A stretch of DNA of 21,265 bases from a virus: IMG/VR virus record IMGVR_UViG_3300023174_006445, positions 1 through 21,265 of that record, one strand, 5' to 3'. A program made the translations under genes and the position numbers. The notes under the pieces were generated by a model. The model had not been told where the DNA came from. It saw only the letters and a list, made by a program, of their open reading frames with translations, and made no database searches. Numbering within the stretch: the first letter of the stretch is position 1; every line of letters begins with the position of its first letter. This document shows, one piece after another, positions 14,998-20,759 of this stretch.

Positions 14998-15414
14998 ATG
15001 TTTATGACAATAGATGATAATATTTTAGCAATTTCCAACTGTATTTTTAGAAATCCTGAAAATTGGATATATGTTGATGATTCTTTAAAGAAAAAATGGT
15101 TTTTTATATTTAATCGTTATTTTTCAAAGAAATATCCAGAATATGCACAATTTTTAAATGATAAATTACAAGATGAAATTTCTGGTATGAATTTAATTCA
15201 TGCTTTCCTAAGTAGAAAACCATATCCAAAATGGTTCTGGTCTAAAAGTGAAAAAAAAGAAAAAAAGATTTTGTTTAACGAAAAAGAAATCTTATCTTTG
15301 CAGCAAAAATACGAATTTGTTGATGCTGAAATTGAACTCTTAATAATGTATCATTCGGCTGAAATAAAGGAGGAATTAAAATATATTAAATCCTTAACTG
15401 AAGAAATGAAATGA
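14998..15414 (+). CDS. Possible clamp-loader small subunit (T4 gp62-like), 138 aa
   Basis: The pattern FFIFNRYFSKKYPEYAQFLN, then GMNLIHAFLSRKPYPKWFW and a C-terminus of repeated charged helices resembles phage clamp-loader small subunits. These show (F)..NR.LS, a conserved Asn, then a basic K/R..(F/P)..W segment. Such proteins help gp44-type ATPases load the sliding clamp. Similarity is by pattern only and identity is low, so the call is tentative. I use ATG 14998 rather than the in-frame GTG at 14965, because the longer form would start inside the terminator hairpin. The ATG at 15004 is also possible. The end overlaps the next start codon (ATGA at 15411), so the two genes are coupled. Confidence 0.45.
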   Translation: MFMTIDDNILAISNCIFRNPENWIYVDDSLKKKWFFIFNRYFSKKYPEYAQFLNDKLQDEISGMNLIHAFLSRKPYPKWFWSKSEKKEKKILFNEKEILSLQQKYEFVDAEIELLIMYHSAEIKEELKYIKSLTEEMK

Positions 15415-15773
15415 AATATTTCAAATTATCAATTGGTATAAATCACCATAAATATGGAAATGATTTTAAGTATTCAGAAATATCAAATGAAGAATACTTA
15501 AACATTAAAAATGAATTTTTTCTAAATTCTAATTATCGTTTTGGTGTATCTGGTGATACAGAACATAACATGATATGGGATTTTGACGGTACTAATGATA
15601 AAGGTTATATATATGCTATAGCAACAGAAGATACATTTGATTCTATAAAAGATACTATTTTTCGTGAAGTAAATCAATTTATTGCTAAAACTATTTCTTG
15701 GAAGACAAAAGAAATTAATAATTTGATGCTATCAATAAATACACTACAACAACATCCGATTTATAAAAATTAA
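15411..15773 (+). CDS. Hypothetical protein, 120 aa
   Basis: I do not recognise it. The N-terminal half looks like beta strands (MKYFKLSIGINHHKYGNDFK; FGVSGDTEHNMIWDFDG), followed by a helical C-terminus. There is no membrane segment or catalytic motif. The start MKYFKL recalls the leaders of the 10-12 kb cluster but lacks the L/F-x-E step, so I do not group it with them. It is translationally coupled to the gene before it and lies 10 nt before nusG, so it is probably part of the same transcript. Confidence 0.75.
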   Translation: MKYFKLSIGINHHKYGNDFKYSEISNEEYLNIKNEFFLNSNYRFGVSGDTEHNMIWDFDGTNDKGYIYAIATEDTFDSIKDTIFREVNQFIAKTISWKTKEINNLMLSINTLQQHPIYKN

Positions 15774-15783
15774 TTAATATTAT

Positions 15784-16326
15784 ATGGCACATCAAGAAAC
15801 AAATTGGTACACTGTCAAAGTGCAGAACAATTACGAAGCGAAAGTCAAAGAAAGAATTGAACTTGAACTTGGAAGGAATAAATATGATGTAAAAATCGTT
15901 ATTCCTATGGATAGAACTTTTTCTGTTAAAAAGGGGAAAAAGATATTCAAAGATAAGGTTAAATTCCCTGGTTATTTATTTGTTGAAACTACAAATGTAG
16001 CTGAATTGAATGCAGTTATTCGACAAACAACAGGAGCTACCAAAGTTGTCACCACAAGAGATACAGAAGGTAAAGAAATTCCTGCTCGTTTAAGACATTC
16101 AGAAGTTGTGGCTATGTTATTAGCAGATGAGGAATTACAAAACCCAGTTGCCGAAGATGCATATATTGTTGGACAATATGTTAAAATTATTGATGGTGCT
16201 TTTTGTGATTTTGAAGGAACTATTGATAGTATTGATTTAGAACATCAAAAAGTTAAAGTTCTTGTTAAAATCTTCGGTAAAATGACACCAGTTGACCTTA
16301 CATTTGATCAAATAAATAAGATATAA
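15784..16326 (+). CDS. nusG: NusG-type transcription factor
   Basis: NusG binds RNA polymerase near the clamp, suppresses pausing and links transcription to translation or Rho. Both domains are present. The NGN domain spans residues 1-115, with NWYTVKVQNNYEAKVKERIE (7-26) and the family hallmark KFPGYLFVE (60-68). The KOW domain spans about 126-180, with VGQYVKIIDGAFCDFEGTI (129-147). At 180 aa it is the length of bacterial NusG. A full-length homologue in a phage could redirect or antagonise host polymerase, or compete with host NusG. It lies mid-operon, and codon use looks like that of its neighbours. It is the most clearly transcription-related gene in the window. Confidence 0.95.
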   Translation: MAHQETNWYTVKVQNNYEAKVKERIELELGRNKYDVKIVIPMDRTFSVKKGKKIFKDKVKFPGYLFVETTNVAELNAVIRQTTGATKVVTTRDTEGKEIPARLRHSEVVAMLLADEELQNPVAEDAYIVGQYVKIIDGAFCDFEGTIDSIDLEHQKVKVLVKIFGKMTPVDLTFDQINKI

Positions 16327-16328
16327 TA

Positions 16329-16697
16329 ATGGAAGGCAAAACTGGAATTATAACTTGGGGTGACAAAACAACATCAAAAGTTATTGTTGAAAAAATTCAA
16401 TATTATAGTTATTTACCAAATGATTATTGGTTAGATTATGCTGAAGATGAAACACATAGACCATTGATACATCCAGATTATGGTAAAGTAGACGAAATAA
16501 TTGCACCAATATTATTACCAGAAGAATTGTTTTACCGTGTTTTTGATGATTTACAACCATCATTTTCTAAAAAATTGGAAGCTTATATTAAGGACAATTA
16601 TGACGAACAAAATCAACAAAAAGCTTTTCAATTATTTAATCAAATAAAGTCATTAAAAAATGAACAATACATAATTGATAACTACTTTGATAAATAA
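16329..16697 (+). CDS. Hypothetical protein, 122 aa
   Basis: No family recognised. It is acidic, with an N-terminal part that may form beta strands (GKTGIITWGDKTTSKVIVEK) and a helical C-terminus rich in Asn, Gln and Tyr. The start codon is 2 nt after the nusG stop, so it belongs to the same operon. A bidirectional terminator lies 15 nt after its stop and ends the unit. A link to NusG or to transcription is suggested only by its position. Confidence 0.75.
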   Translation: MEGKTGIITWGDKTTSKVIVEKIQYYSYLPNDYWLDYAEDETHRPLIHPDYGKVDEIIAPILLPEELFYRVFDDLQPSFSKKLEAYIKDNYDEQNQQKAFQLFNQIKSLKNEQYIIDNYFDK

Positions 16698-16711
16698 GAT
16701 TAAGCAATGAT

Positions 16712-16744
16712 AAAAAAACCACACTATAATAGTGTGGTTTTTTT
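16712..16744. terminator. Bidirectional rho-independent terminator after the nusG unit
   Basis: CCACACTA/TAGTGTGG stem with a TAA loop, A7 on the left and T7 on the right. It isolates the small basic gene that follows. Confidence 0.9.
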
Positions 16745-16752
16745 ATGTTTTA

Positions 16753-16767
16753 TATATAGAAATAAAA
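16753..16767 (+). promoter_or_regulatory. Putative phage promoter element, TATATA plus A-rich tract
   Basis: TATATAGAAATAAAA lies 19 nt before the start at 16772 and matches the TATATAAAATAAAA element with one insertion. It sits between a terminator and a gene, which is where a promoter is needed. Confidence 0.4.
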
Positions 16768-16771
16768 AAAA

Positions 16772-16903
16772 ATGGCTAAATCTAAATCTGGTTCAAATGA
16801 CAGCAAAAAGATTTCTTTTGGTAAAAAGAAAGTTGGAAAAGCAAAAAAATCTTTTAATAAACATGATAAAAAAGAAAGAAACTACAGGGGGCAGGGTAGA
16901 TAA
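16772..16903 (+). CDS. Very small basic protein, 43 aa
   Basis: The ATG at 16772 opens MAKSKSGSNDSKKISFGKKK and ends with ERNYRGQGR before the TAA at 16901. It has 13 Lys and 3 Arg in 43 residues, so it should bind nucleic acid or an acidic surface. It is a complete unit of its own, with a TATATA-type element 19 nt before the start and terminators on both sides. This argues that it is expressed, despite its size. I have an unproven impression that short proteins of this form, ending in YRGQGR, recur in phages of Bacteroidota. It could be a virion or DNA-packing protein, or a ribosome-associated factor. Confidence 0.7.
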   Translation: MAKSKSGSNDSKKISFGKKKVGKAKKSFNKHDKKERNYRGQGR

Positions 16904-16937
16904 AGAAAAGCGGTTATTAATAACCGCTTTTTCTTTA
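16902..16937. terminator. Bidirectional rho-independent terminator after the small basic gene
   Basis: GCGGTTA/TAACCGC stem with a TTAA loop, flanked by AAAGAAAA and TTTTTCTTT. It can also end the convergent UV endonuclease transcript (stop at 16967). Confidence 0.9.
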
Positions 16938-16966
16938 TGTAAAATTAGATTTTGTAATTTTTAACC

Positions 16967-17887
16967 TTAAATATAATCAGTTCTATATTTAAATAATGCT
17001 ATATCTTTCATCTTGCATTCCAATTCAACATCTACGTCTATACCAAAATTTTCAAATTTTTCGTATAAAAAATCAGTATGCGTTTGAATAGTTGTTAAAT
17101 TATCTTCATGTAATTTTCTAGAAGAAGAATGATGACATAATGGCTTTATATCACCCCATGTTGAAATTGCTAATTTAAATGATTCTTCCCAAGTATAACC
17201 GCCAGAATGACAAGAATGATGCAAAGAATCAGCAATAATTGGAATTCCAATTTGCTTATGAACCAATCTATACAAATCTTGAACGGTATATTGTGCCTGT
17301 TTGTCATCATTTTCAACCGTTAATCTTTTTTTCGTTGTTTCATTTAGTAACCAAAAAGAGTTACAAAATCTTTGTGCAGCATCTTCTAATGTTGGTTTAG
17401 TTGTATTCAAATGTATATTAATTGAATAATATGTATTTGCAGGCAATCCCATTAAATCTAACATTTGTGAATGCTTATTTAACTCATCAATTGATTTTTC
17501 CACAACATCTAAATTCTCGGAAGCCAATACTACATATTGGCCCGGATGACATCCCATTCTTATTTTATTATTTAAAATAAAATCTCCTATATCTTTAAGG
17601 AGTTTTTTTATAATATCCCAATTAGGTAAATCTTCAAGATTATAGTGTGTAAACCATGGAAACATATCGGAACTCATCCTATAAACATAAATGTTATTTT
17701 TAATGTTATATTTCAGAATCTTCAAACAATCTTTTAAATTGAGAATTGATAACTCGGAACAATATTCTAAACCTTTTGCATCAAAAGTTTTTTTAATCAT
17801 TCCACGATTTACCGATATTTCGTCTTTCTTTTTAAGTCCTTCGTTTATTCCAAGGGAAATGCAGCAGTAGCCGATATTAACAGACAT
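16967..17887 (-). CDS. uvsE: UV DNA damage endonuclease
   Basis: The enzyme nicks DNA 5' to UV photoproducts and starts an excision pathway independent of UvrABC. The TIM-barrel family motifs are present in order: RMSSDMFPWFTH (70-81), CHPGQYVVL (113-121, His114), INIHL (156-160, His159), LTVENDD (189-195, Glu192), IADSLHH (218-224), PLCHHS (249-254) and VELECKMKDIAL (287-298). These supply the His/Glu/Asp ligands for the Mn site. At 306 aa it is close to Thermus and Bacillus homologues. It is a single-gene unit that converges on the small basic gene and diverges from the GIY-YIG gene. Phage-encoded versions could repair phage DNA after irradiation before infection or during it. A TATTTTTG box 22 nt upstream of the start may be its promoter -7, though no good -33 is visible. 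Confidence 0.96.
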   Translation of the reverse strand: MSVNIGYCCISLGINEGLKKKDEISVNRGMIKKTFDAKGLEYCSELSILNLKDCLKILKYNIKNNIYVYRMSSDMFPWFTHYNLEDLPNWDIIKKLLKDIGDFILNNKIRMGCHPGQYVVLASENLDVVEKSIDELNKHSQMLDLMGLPANTYYSINIHLNTTKPTLEDAAQRFCNSFWLLNETTKKRLTVENDDKQAQYTVQDLYRLVHKQIGIPIIADSLHHSCHSGGYTWEESFKLAISTWGDIKPLCHHSSSRKLHEDNLTTIQTHTDFLYEKFENFGIDVDVELECKMKDIALFKYRTDYI

Positions 17888-17964
17888 TTAATATATTTTT
17901 TTGAGATGCAAAAATAAAGAAAAAATTTGTAAAAAAATACACACACATACACATTATTTTTTTA

Positions 17965-17978
17965 TATATAAAATAAAA
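17965..17978 (+). promoter_or_regulatory. Putative phage promoter element TATATAAAATAAAA
   Basis: Identical 14-mer to that before the HNH endonuclease (5706-5719), here 19 nt before the GIY-YIG start. Shared use by two mobile endonuclease genes is suggestive. Confidence 0.4.
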
Positions 17979-17983
17979 AACAC

Positions 17984-18781
17984 ATGATAATATACCGAAT
18001 TTTAAATATTAAAAATAATAAATCTTATATAGGTCAATCTGTGCATTCATTTAATATCAGATATAAAGGAGGTAAATGGTGGAAATATACACATAACGAA
18101 ATACTAAAAAATGCCGTAAATAAATATGGTATAGATAGTTTTACAATAGAAATTCTGAAAGATGATATTGAAAATATTGAAGACTTAAATAAATTTGAAA
18201 GTTATTATGCTGATATGTATAATACATATCGTCCTAACGGGTATAATATAAATGGTTGTGGAAATAATAGATTTGTGGACGATGTGTTGAAAAAACAATT
18301 ATCTAAAGCAAGATTAGGAACTGACTATCAGCCAAAAAATAAAATATCTTCGCAATATAAAGGTGTTTATTGGAAAGAATCGAAAAAATCTTGGTTATGC
18401 AGGTTCCACAATAATTTACTCAGGAAAGATAAGTATGCATCTTCTGAAATAGAAGCTGCTGAAATTTATGATAAAGTTTCTTTATTTTTATTTGGAGAAA
18501 ATTGTTATATTAATTTTGAAGAAAAACGATATGAATATTTAAAAATGGATTTGAAAGATTTTTATGAAAATTGTTTTTTACAACAAAAAAAGAAAAGGAA
18601 TGAAAATTATTTCAAAGACCATACTGAATTATTAGAAGAAATAAAACCTTTAATCTGGAGTATGTCTATTCCTAAAATAGCATCTCTTTTATCTACTACT
18701 CCAAAAAAAGTATCATATTGTATAAAAAAATATAATTTAGAAACACCACCAAAAAATTATTGGCAAAAAATAAAAAAATAA
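17984..18781 (+). CDS. GIY-YIG homing-type endonuclease with AP2 and helix-turn-helix DNA-binding domains
   Basis: The nuclease domain occupies residues 1-95: IIYRI and SYIG (the GIY-YIG pair at 2-5 and 14-17), Arg26 in FNIRYKGG, Glu72 in KFESYY and the Asn in YNIN (87-90). An AP2-type DNA-binding domain follows at about 122-178 (SQYKGVYWKESKKSWLCRF, then EAAEIYDKVSLFLFG). The C-terminus (220-252) has IPKIASLLSTTPKKVSYCI, a helix-turn-helix like those in intron-encoded endonucleases. The domain order is typical of free-standing homing genes in T4-like phages. No intron border was seen near it. It starts 97 nt from the divergent UV endonuclease gene, and a tiny ribbon-helix-helix gene follows 1 nt after its stop. 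Confidence 0.92.
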   Translation: MIIYRILNIKNNKSYIGQSVHSFNIRYKGGKWWKYTHNEILKNAVNKYGIDSFTIEILKDDIENIEDLNKFESYYADMYNTYRPNGYNINGCGNNRFVDDVLKKQLSKARLGTDYQPKNKISSQYKGVYWKESKKSWLCRFHNNLLRKDKYASSEIEAAEIYDKVSLFLFGENCYINFEEKRYEYLKMDLKDFYENCFLQQKKKRNENYFKDHTELLEEIKPLIWSMSIPKIASLLSTTPKKVSYCIKKYNLETPPKNYWQKIKK

Positions 18782-18782
18782 A

Positions 18783-18953
18783 ATGAAAACAAGATTAAAC
18801 TTTACAATTGAAGAAAATATTTCGGATGAATTCAAAAAAATATGTAATAATGAATGTATCAACATGTCTAAATTAATAGAAAGATTCATGGAAGATTTTA
18901 TTAAGAAAAACATACAATATAATAATGTAAACAAAAATGATGTTGATAATTAA
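18783..18953 (+). CDS. Ribbon-helix-helix DNA-binding protein, 56 aa
   Basis: The ATG at 18783 opens MKTRLNFTIEENISDEFKKI and the frame ends with TAA at 18951. The pattern is that of Arc/CopG/MetJ-type regulators. A short beta strand (TRLNFTI) would insert in the major groove as a dimer sheet, followed by helix one (SDEFKKICNNE) and, after the NMSK turn, helix two (LIERFMEDFIKK). The length is normal for the fold. It starts 1 nt after the endonuclease stop, so the two are co-translated, and it may repress its own operon, including the nuclease. It overlaps the upstream in-frame extension of the next gene, which supports a later start for that gene. Confidence 0.8.
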   Translation: MKTRLNFTIEENISDEFKKICNNECINMSKLIERFMEDFIKKNIQYNNVNKNDVDN

Positions 18954-18963
18954 TATATACTAT

Positions 18964-19590
18964 ATGAAAATACAGAAATTTCGTGAATATTTAATTTTAG
19001 AAGGTAATAGTCCTGAGGAATACATGGCTAATTTATTAAACCAAATTAAAGCAAAATTAGATCCTATTTTTGATCCTAATAAAGTTAGAACCTTAAAAGA
19101 TTTTAAAAATTCAAATCTTCAACTTATGAATACGCCAGAAGTTGATAATTTTCCTATTACAGCAAGAAGTCTTAAATATAAATTTTCCGATGATGGACAT
19201 AGTGTTTACGAATTAACATTTACTGTAGATTTAAAAGATGCAATTAATCCTAAACCAGATGAAGATTACAAAACTTCGGAAATTAAAAAAGTTCATGTTT
19301 CATTTAAAAAATACACAACAGAAGGAACTTCTTTAAATATGGTTGGACAATTAATGGATAGAACTGTTGCACCAGATGAAATTAATCCTGATTTTTTAAT
19401 TCAATTAAAATTAGATTTAGATGAAGGTAAAACCGAAGCTGATGAAGAGGAAGAATTTAAGATAGAAACTGGTGAAGAAACTTCGCAACCACAATCACAA
19501 GGACAAACTACTCAACAATCAACGCAAGGACAACAACCAGCAGAAGAATCGGAAGAGCAAACTACAACACCAGCACAGGGACAAGAATAA
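18964..19590 (+). CDS. Hypothetical protein with LE leader and Q/T/E-rich tail, 208 aa
   Basis: I place the start at ATG 18964 rather than 18937. The later codon gives MKIQKFREYLILEGNSPEEY, which matches the capsid-targeting-like leaders at 10-12 kb and contains I-L-E, a possible protease step. It also avoids overlap with the ribbon-helix-helix gene. The folded part (about 20-155) looks mainly beta (ITARSLKYKFSDDGHSVYEL, VYELTFTVDL). From about residue 158 the chain is acidic, then low-complexity in Gln, Thr, Glu and Pro with GQ repeats, and should be disordered. No family recognised. The leader suggests a protein packaged in the head, by inference. Confidence 0.75.
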   Translation: MKIQKFREYLILEGNSPEEYMANLLNQIKAKLDPIFDPNKVRTLKDFKNSNLQLMNTPEVDNFPITARSLKYKFSDDGHSVYELTFTVDLKDAINPKPDEDYKTSEIKKVHVSFKKYTTEGTSLNMVGQLMDRTVAPDEINPDFLIQLKLDLDEGKTEADEEEEFKIETGEETSQPQSQGQTTQQSTQGQQPAEESEEQTTTPAQGQE

Positions 19591-19604
19591 TCTATATATA
19601 GGTT

Positions 19605-20126
19605 ATGGAGTATAATATCGTCACAAACACTCGCATAACACAGGCTATTAAAGGTTATAAAAACTTCACCAAATCTCTCGGTTATGCGTCAACTACGGAA
19701 CAGAATAATGAAAGAGTTTTAAGTAATGCAGATAAGTTTGCGCATTTTTACAATAAAAGATATAAAGCAACTATATTAGGACAAGGCTATATTGGTGATA
19801 TATCAGTTTATATTGATTATTTTATTAAAGATGATCAGTTAGCTATTTATGTAAATGAAGAAGAATTTGTTTATGATTTTAATTGGAATTTATATAAAGA
19901 AAAAGGAATTGAATGGTATTTAGGACATTTATTAAAACAAGTAGATTTTGAATTACAAAAAATAAAAGAAACTAAACAAGAAAAAAAAGAAGAAAAAGAA
20001 ATTCAAAAATCTACTGGGGATCCTTATAAACTTGTCGTTGGACATCCACATTATAATCCTGGTTCAGTAAAATGGGAAGATATTAAAGCGTATCAAGAAG
20101 CGAAAAGAAGTGGTTTAATTAAATAA
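19605..20126 (+). CDS. Hypothetical protein, 173 aa
   Basis: No family recognised. The N-terminal 120 residues appear folded, with strands such as YKATILGQGYIGDISVYIDY and YVNEEEFVYDFNWNLY. A Lys/Glu-rich helical linker lies at about 122-138, and the C-terminus ends with a Pro/Tyr/Trp-containing patch (VVGHPHYNPGSVKWEDIKAY). It starts 14 nt after the Q/T/E-rich protein gene, with TATATATAGG just upstream of the ATG. The two may form a pair. No membrane segment or enzyme motif is seen. Confidence 0.75.
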   Translation: MEYNIVTNTRITQAIKGYKNFTKSLGYASTTEQNNERVLSNADKFAHFYNKRYKATILGQGYIGDISVYIDYFIKDDQLAIYVNEEEFVYDFNWNLYKEKGIEWYLGHLLKQVDFELQKIKETKQEKKEEKEIQKSTGDPYKLVVGHPHYNPGSVKWEDIKAYQEAKRSGLIK

Positions 20127-20138
20127 TTAAAAAATTAA

Positions 20139-20170
20139 TTTGTTAAAATTATACTAATTAAGTAAATTTG
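20139..20170 (+). promoter_or_regulatory. Bacteroidota-type promoter
   Basis: TTTG (20139-20142), a 20-nt spacer and TAAATTTG (20163-20170) match the consensus exactly. It starts a new unit 13 nt after the preceding stop. Confidence 0.6.
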
Positions 20171-20186
20171 CTTTGTATGATAAAAA

Positions 20187-20630
20187 TTGATATTTCACAA
20201 GTACCGCTCATATCCTCCTCTTTCTATATATTCAGGTAATTTAATTTACGAAGATATATATCGGAAAATAGAAGATGTTATTAATGATAAGACAAATTTG
20301 CAAATTCGGTATTCTATATTTTATGACAAAGAATGTCTCAGTGGATATTATATAAAAAATTTAAAACAAATTAATATAGAAATATTTCAAAAAGAAACAA
20401 AATGGTTTATTTTCAAAACAGAAAATAAACTTGACAATAAAAAGTTATATATAAGATATTTAAATAAATATTATTTATTATTTTTTCAAGAAAAAATATA
20501 TGTAATTCCAACTTTAGAAGAATTATTACAAATACTCACAATAATCGATTTCTCCAAAATTGAGGAATTTGACGAAACTTATATTAAAGCCAAATGGCGA
20601 GAAATCCAAATAAATTCAATTTTAGACTAA
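20187..20630 (+). CDS. Hypothetical protein, 147 aa, start uncertain
   Basis: The frame opens at a TTG (MIFHKYRSYPPLSIYSGN) only 17 nt after the promoter -7 element, and no ATG lies near. An ATG at 20177 is 10 nt upstream and out of frame. One base fewer in the AAAAA run at 20182-20186 would join it as MIKLIFHKYRSYPP, so a base error or a frame change there is possible. The protein is Tyr, Ile and Lys-rich with alternating strands and a helical C-terminus. No family recognised. It ends in TAATG, so the next short ORF begins 1 nt inside its stop. Confidence 0.65.
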   Translation: MIFHKYRSYPPLSIYSGNLIYEDIYRKIEDVINDKTNLQIRYSIFYDKECLSGYYIKNLKQINIEIFQKETKWFIFKTENKLDNKKLYIRYLNKYYLLFFQEKIYVIPTLEELLQILTIIDFSKIEEFDETYIKAKWREIQINSILD

Positions 20631-20728
20631 TGAGAACAATACATTTAGCAAAATTTCCAGATAAACCAGAAGTATTAAAAACCTCAATTATATTCACAGA
20701 ACCCAATAAAATATGTAAGGGATTTTAG
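20630..20728 (+). CDS. Short ORF, 33 aa, before the methyltransferase gene
   Basis: The ATG at 20630 overlaps the previous stop codon and opens MRTIHLAKFPDKPEVLKTSI, ending with TAG at 20728. It has no recognised motif. The coupling to the previous gene favours translation, but the small size makes it uncertain. It could be a truncated gene or a leader for the methyltransferase, 31 nt downstream. A 7-bp hairpin (ACTTTCT at 20731-20737 with 20744-20750) lies between the two. Confidence 0.35.
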   Translation: MRTIHLAKFPDKPEVLKTSIIFTEPNKICKGF

Positions 20729-20759
20729 AAACTTTCTCTAAAAAGAAAGTATAACATTA

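Noticed and set aside
15411-15428. MKYFKL start of the 120-aa protein as another capsid-targeting leader
   Set aside because: It lacks the L/I/F-x-E step within the first 15 residues that defines the other leaders.
16707-16964. 85-aa plus-strand ORF
   Set aside because: It runs through two rho-independent terminators and overlaps the 43-aa basic gene in another frame, so it is a shadow.
18937-18963. ATG 18937 as start of the Q/T/E-tailed protein
   Set aside because: It overlaps the ribbon-helix-helix gene and adds a hydrophobic MMLIINIYY prefix before the conserved leader.
20731-20750. Hairpin before the second methyltransferase as a terminator
   Set aside because: The stem is only 7 bp, has no G/C-rich core and is not followed by a T-run on the plus strand.
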